NCBI GenBank assembly: GCA_003599135.1
Contig: QZIV01000011.1
Span: 1 to 46,236 of the forward strand
Length of the DNA: 46,236 nt
Direction: 5' to 3'
Source: Candidatus Parcubacteria bacterium
Lineage (GTDB): Bacteria; Patescibacteriota; Minisyncoccia; UBA6257; 2-01-FULL-56-20
The notes below the pieces were generated by a model. It was not told the DNA's origin. It worked only from the letters and a program-made list of their open reading frames with translations, and did not search any database. Position numbers and translations under genes: made by a program. This document shows positions 44,027 to 46,236 of the stretch, piece after piece (position 1 is the first letter of the stretch; each line of letters begins with the position of its first letter).

Positions 44027-46236
44027 CAAATTTCCGCATGGGCTTTGGGCTACAGCCCTATCACCGCCGTGGCCGTTGGCGAAGGTGACGTGGTCATATG
44101 GGACTCTTCGACTGCCTATCAGGTGACCACGACCACCACGCAAGGCAGTCAGCTTGTGGCCGGCGTGTGCGATGAGGCGGCCTCACTCGGGCAGCCCGCG
44201 CCAATCACTTCCAGCGGCCCATGCGTCAAAGTGGCGGTTACGGGCAGCGTCTCGATCGGCGATTACCTGATTACGAGTACGACGGCGGGCAAGGCGGTTG
44301 CGTCGGCCACGCTCGTTAACGGAGTATTTGGCCGGGCGATCACTGAGGATGGTACGCCGTCAGCCGGCTTCTGCTATGCGGACGTTGATGTCGGATTACA
44401 GGACGGTGCGGGTACTCCCAGCGCCGGAACAATTACAGAATCGATGCTCGATATCACGAACGCGGCTGTAGACGAATATACGCTCACCTACGAAACAACC
44501 GACGATGATCTTGAATGGCACGCGCCTTCCGAATGGATAAGCGTGGATGATCCTCTTGTGTGGCGCGGCGGGTTTCTCCTCGATATTCTGGCCGATGGGA
44601 TCAATGACCTCCATATCGATTGGGGGACCGACGCGGACCAGGTTAGCCAGGATGATGTTGTCGACGGCACGTCTTACGAGCGCGTGGCGGCAAATCAGCT
44701 TTCCAGCGGCATCTATATTGACGCCACGACCGCGGTTAAAGGTATTGCCTCGTTTGTGAGCTCATTTTTCTCCGTCTCTTCCGGTGCGGTATCCATTGCG
44801 AATGATGCAATCACCGAAGCACTCCTGAAGGCCGTCAATGCCGCTTCGGATGAATACTGCTTTACCTATGAGAGCACGACGGGTGACTTTGAATGGGAAG
44901 CGCCTTCCGACCTGTTCACCGCAGGCGCGTCACTCGATTGGGCTGGCGGGTTCGTTCTCGAAGTTGCGGCGGACGGCGTGAACGACCTGCATGTTGATTG
45001 GGGGACCGGAACGAATCAGGTATCAGCGGCGGACGTGCCTTTTGCTGACGGCGACAGCAACTATACGGCTACCACGGTTGAGGCTGCATTTGCCGAACTC
45101 GATGACACAAACCCGTCAGGCGTGAATGCCGCAGACGCAAAGGTTGACTGGACTCAATTGGGTTCTGTCCCCGCCGGATTCGCTGACGGTACGGATGATA
45201 CAGGGGGCGGCGGCGATATTACAGACGTGTTTGATTGTGCCACCGGCGATTGCGCATCTATCGCCATGACGGACGGTGATCTTCTCAATGCCTCTGCCGT
45301 CAATGGTTCGAGCACGACTGAAGGCATTATCATTCCGCAGTCTACCGACTGTTCGGCGGCAACGGCTGAAGGTCAGCTTTGCTGGGATACCGACAACACC
45401 ACGCTCTATATCGGCAACGACGGCGGTACGTCTCAGATAGGCGCGGCTGGCGGCGCTGGCGATATCTCAGACGTTTACAACTGTGCATCGGGTGACTGTG
45501 CGGCTATAGCCATGGCCGACGGGGACCTGCTGAATGGTTCGGCTGTCAACTGCTCAGGTACGGGCGAGGGCATCATATTGCCGCAGGCGGCTGATTGCGC
45601 CGCTGCTACCGCAGAGGGTCAGATATGCTGGGACACTGACGATCGGCTGTATGTGGGAACAGGCGCGGCTACGGTGGGGATGCTGAAAGCGACGGATACG
45701 GGCGGGGCAATCGACTTCGGCGGCTCTACCAGTTTAGAGATTCCCAATGGCACAGATCCACAGCCTAATGCTACCGGCGAAATAGCACTTGATACCGACC
45801 TTGCGGATTGGTCAATCGACCGGGCGCTTATCGTCTATGCCCTTGACGCCACAAATCAAATGTACGCTATCGCCGTTCATGAGGATGAATTTGCAAGCCT
45901 GGCCGATGACTTCATAGTCAAATACGATGCCGCAACGGATGAATTTAAACTGGAGGAAGATACGGGCGGAAGTGGCGGATTTGTAGATCGAGGCGATCCA
46001 GCGGCCAATGATTACACACAAGCCACATTGACGAGTGACAGCACATATCATGACCTTGATTTGAGCGCAATCGTGCCAGCAGGTGCAACCGGGGTGCTTC
46101 TCAAAATCATGATCAAAGATGCTACCGTAGGGGCGGCTTTCACAGTTAGAAAGAATGGCAACACCAACGCGTACGCAACCTCATCAGTTCGCACACAGGT
46201 TGCAAATGTTTATGTTGAAGGCTGCGTAACAATCCC
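43928..46236 (+). CDS. Tail fibre protein (continues through the circular join to 184)
   Basis: A 797-residue protein after joining with 1-184. GTG 43928 follows AGGAGG by seven bases; ATG 43934 is an alternative. The first 22 residues hold a basic stretch and a hydrophobic segment, odd for a fibre, followed by residues encoded by repeat DNA. The body is Asp/Thr/Ala/Gly-rich, as in beta-solenoid or trimeric fibres. Two internal duplications are clear: residues 182-244 with 308-370 (both about Asp-Glu-Tyr...Asp-Leu-His-X-Asp-Trp-Gly-Thr), and 429-499 with 511-579 (Gly-Asp-Ile...Cys-Trp-Asp-Thr-Asp). It probably binds the host surface. Confidence 0.8.
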   Translation, partial: MKMNPWSKIFVFFCLGLFVLVSLTLDLRRWTLDQISAWALGYSPITAVAVGEGDVVIWDSSTAYQVTTTTTQGSQLVAGVCDEAASLGQPAPITSSGPCVKVAVTGSVSIGDYLITSTTAGKAVASATLVNGVFGRAITEDGTPSAGFCYADVDVGLQDGAGTPSAGTITESMLDITNAAVDEYTLTYETTDDDLEWHAPSEWISVDDPLVWRGGFLLDILADGINDLHIDWGTDADQVSQDDVVDGTSYERVAANQLSSGIYIDATTAVKGIASFVSSFFSVSSGAVSIANDAITEALLKAVNAASDEYCFTYESTTGDFEWEAPSDLFTAGASLDWAGGFVLEVAADGVNDLHVDWGTGTNQVSAADVPFADGDSNYTATTVEAAFAELDDTNPSGVNAADAKVDWTQLGSVPAGFADGTDDTGGGGDITDVFDCATGDCASIAMTDGDLLNASAVNGSSTTEGIIIPQSTDCSAATAEGQLCWDTDNTTLYIGNDGGTSQIGAAGGAGDISDVYNCASGDCAAIAMADGDLLNGSAVNCSGTGEGIILPQAADCAAATAEGQICWDTDDRLYVGTGAATVGMLKATDTGGAIDFGGSTSLEIPNGTDPQPNATGEIALDTDLADWSIDRALIVYALDATNQMYAIAVHEDEFASLADDFIVKYDAATDEFKLEEDTGGSGGFVDRGDPAANDYTQATLTSDSTYHDLDLSAIVPAGATGVLLKIMIKDATVGAAFTVRKNGNTNAYATSSVRTQVANVYVEGCVTI
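46138..46236. repeat. Terminal direct repeat, right copy (circular overlap)
   Basis: Identical to positions 1-99; see the left copy. It lies inside the fibre reading frame. Confidence 0.95.

Overview
The window is one complete, circularly closed tailed-phage genome. Its first and last 99 bases are identical (1-99 and 46138-46236), so the real sequence is a 46,137-bp circle, and the tail fibre gene runs across the join. The head and tail genes are of the HK97/siphovirus type: P27-like small terminase, large terminase, HK97 portal, ClpP-like prohead protease, HK97-fold capsid, gp6-like connector, HK97-gp10-like protein, tail tube, G/GT chaperones with a -1 frameshift, tape measure and tail tip. 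I see no integrase, excisionase, recognisable repressor, tRNA or CRISPR array. The lifestyle is therefore unclear, although one secreted moron-like gene and an IbrA/IbrB pair are cargo more often seen in prophages. The host is probably Gram-negative, since promoters are consensus sigma-70, Shine-Dalgarno sites are strong and signal peptides are present. Intergenic repeats at the fibre/lysis junction look like those I know from Desulfobacterota, Nitrospirota and Omnitrophota genomes; this host assignment is an inference.

Layout, clockwise. (a) 0-3.15 kb: the end of the fibre gene, a convergent secreted SGNH-hydrolase gene with its own consensus promoter (the only minus-strand gene), then membrane proteins and an M15 endolysin forming the lysis block, closed by a hairpin. 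(b) 3.2-6.33 kb: an autonomous accessory operon with perfect promoter P1, two unknown genes, a PP-loop/DUF3440 protein (IbrA-like), a ParB-like protein (IbrB-like), two small proteins and a perfect terminator. (c) 6.33-6.9 kb: a control region with promoter P2 facing leftward promoter P3, two palindromic operator candidates, a repeated 18-mer and two tiny ORFs. (d) 6.9-12.2 kb: small zinc-binding and coiled-coil proteins around a helicase/DNA-methyltransferase fusion. (e) 12.3-17.2 kb: recombination and replication. This holds a candidate ssDNA-binding/annealing protein, a Cas4-like nuclease, a lambda-O-like initiator with an iteron origin inside the gene, a DnaB-like ATPase, a primase zinc-finger protein and a C5 cytosine methyltransferase with a second conserved-looking gene overprinted in the +1 frame. 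(f) 17.2-22.9 kb: a run of tightly coupled small genes, many cysteine-rich, with a DUF5131 radical-SAM-like protein and a RuvC-like resolvase. (g) 23-46.1 kb: packaging, head, tail and fibre genes, all rightward.

The most unusual points are the dual-coding methyltransferase locus, the IbrAB-containing operon with twin promoters that place an ATG at the expected transcription start, the helicase-methyltransferase fusion, the in-gene iteron origin, and host-like repeat DNA that appears to have supplied the 5' end of the tail fibre gene and part of a neighbouring membrane protein.
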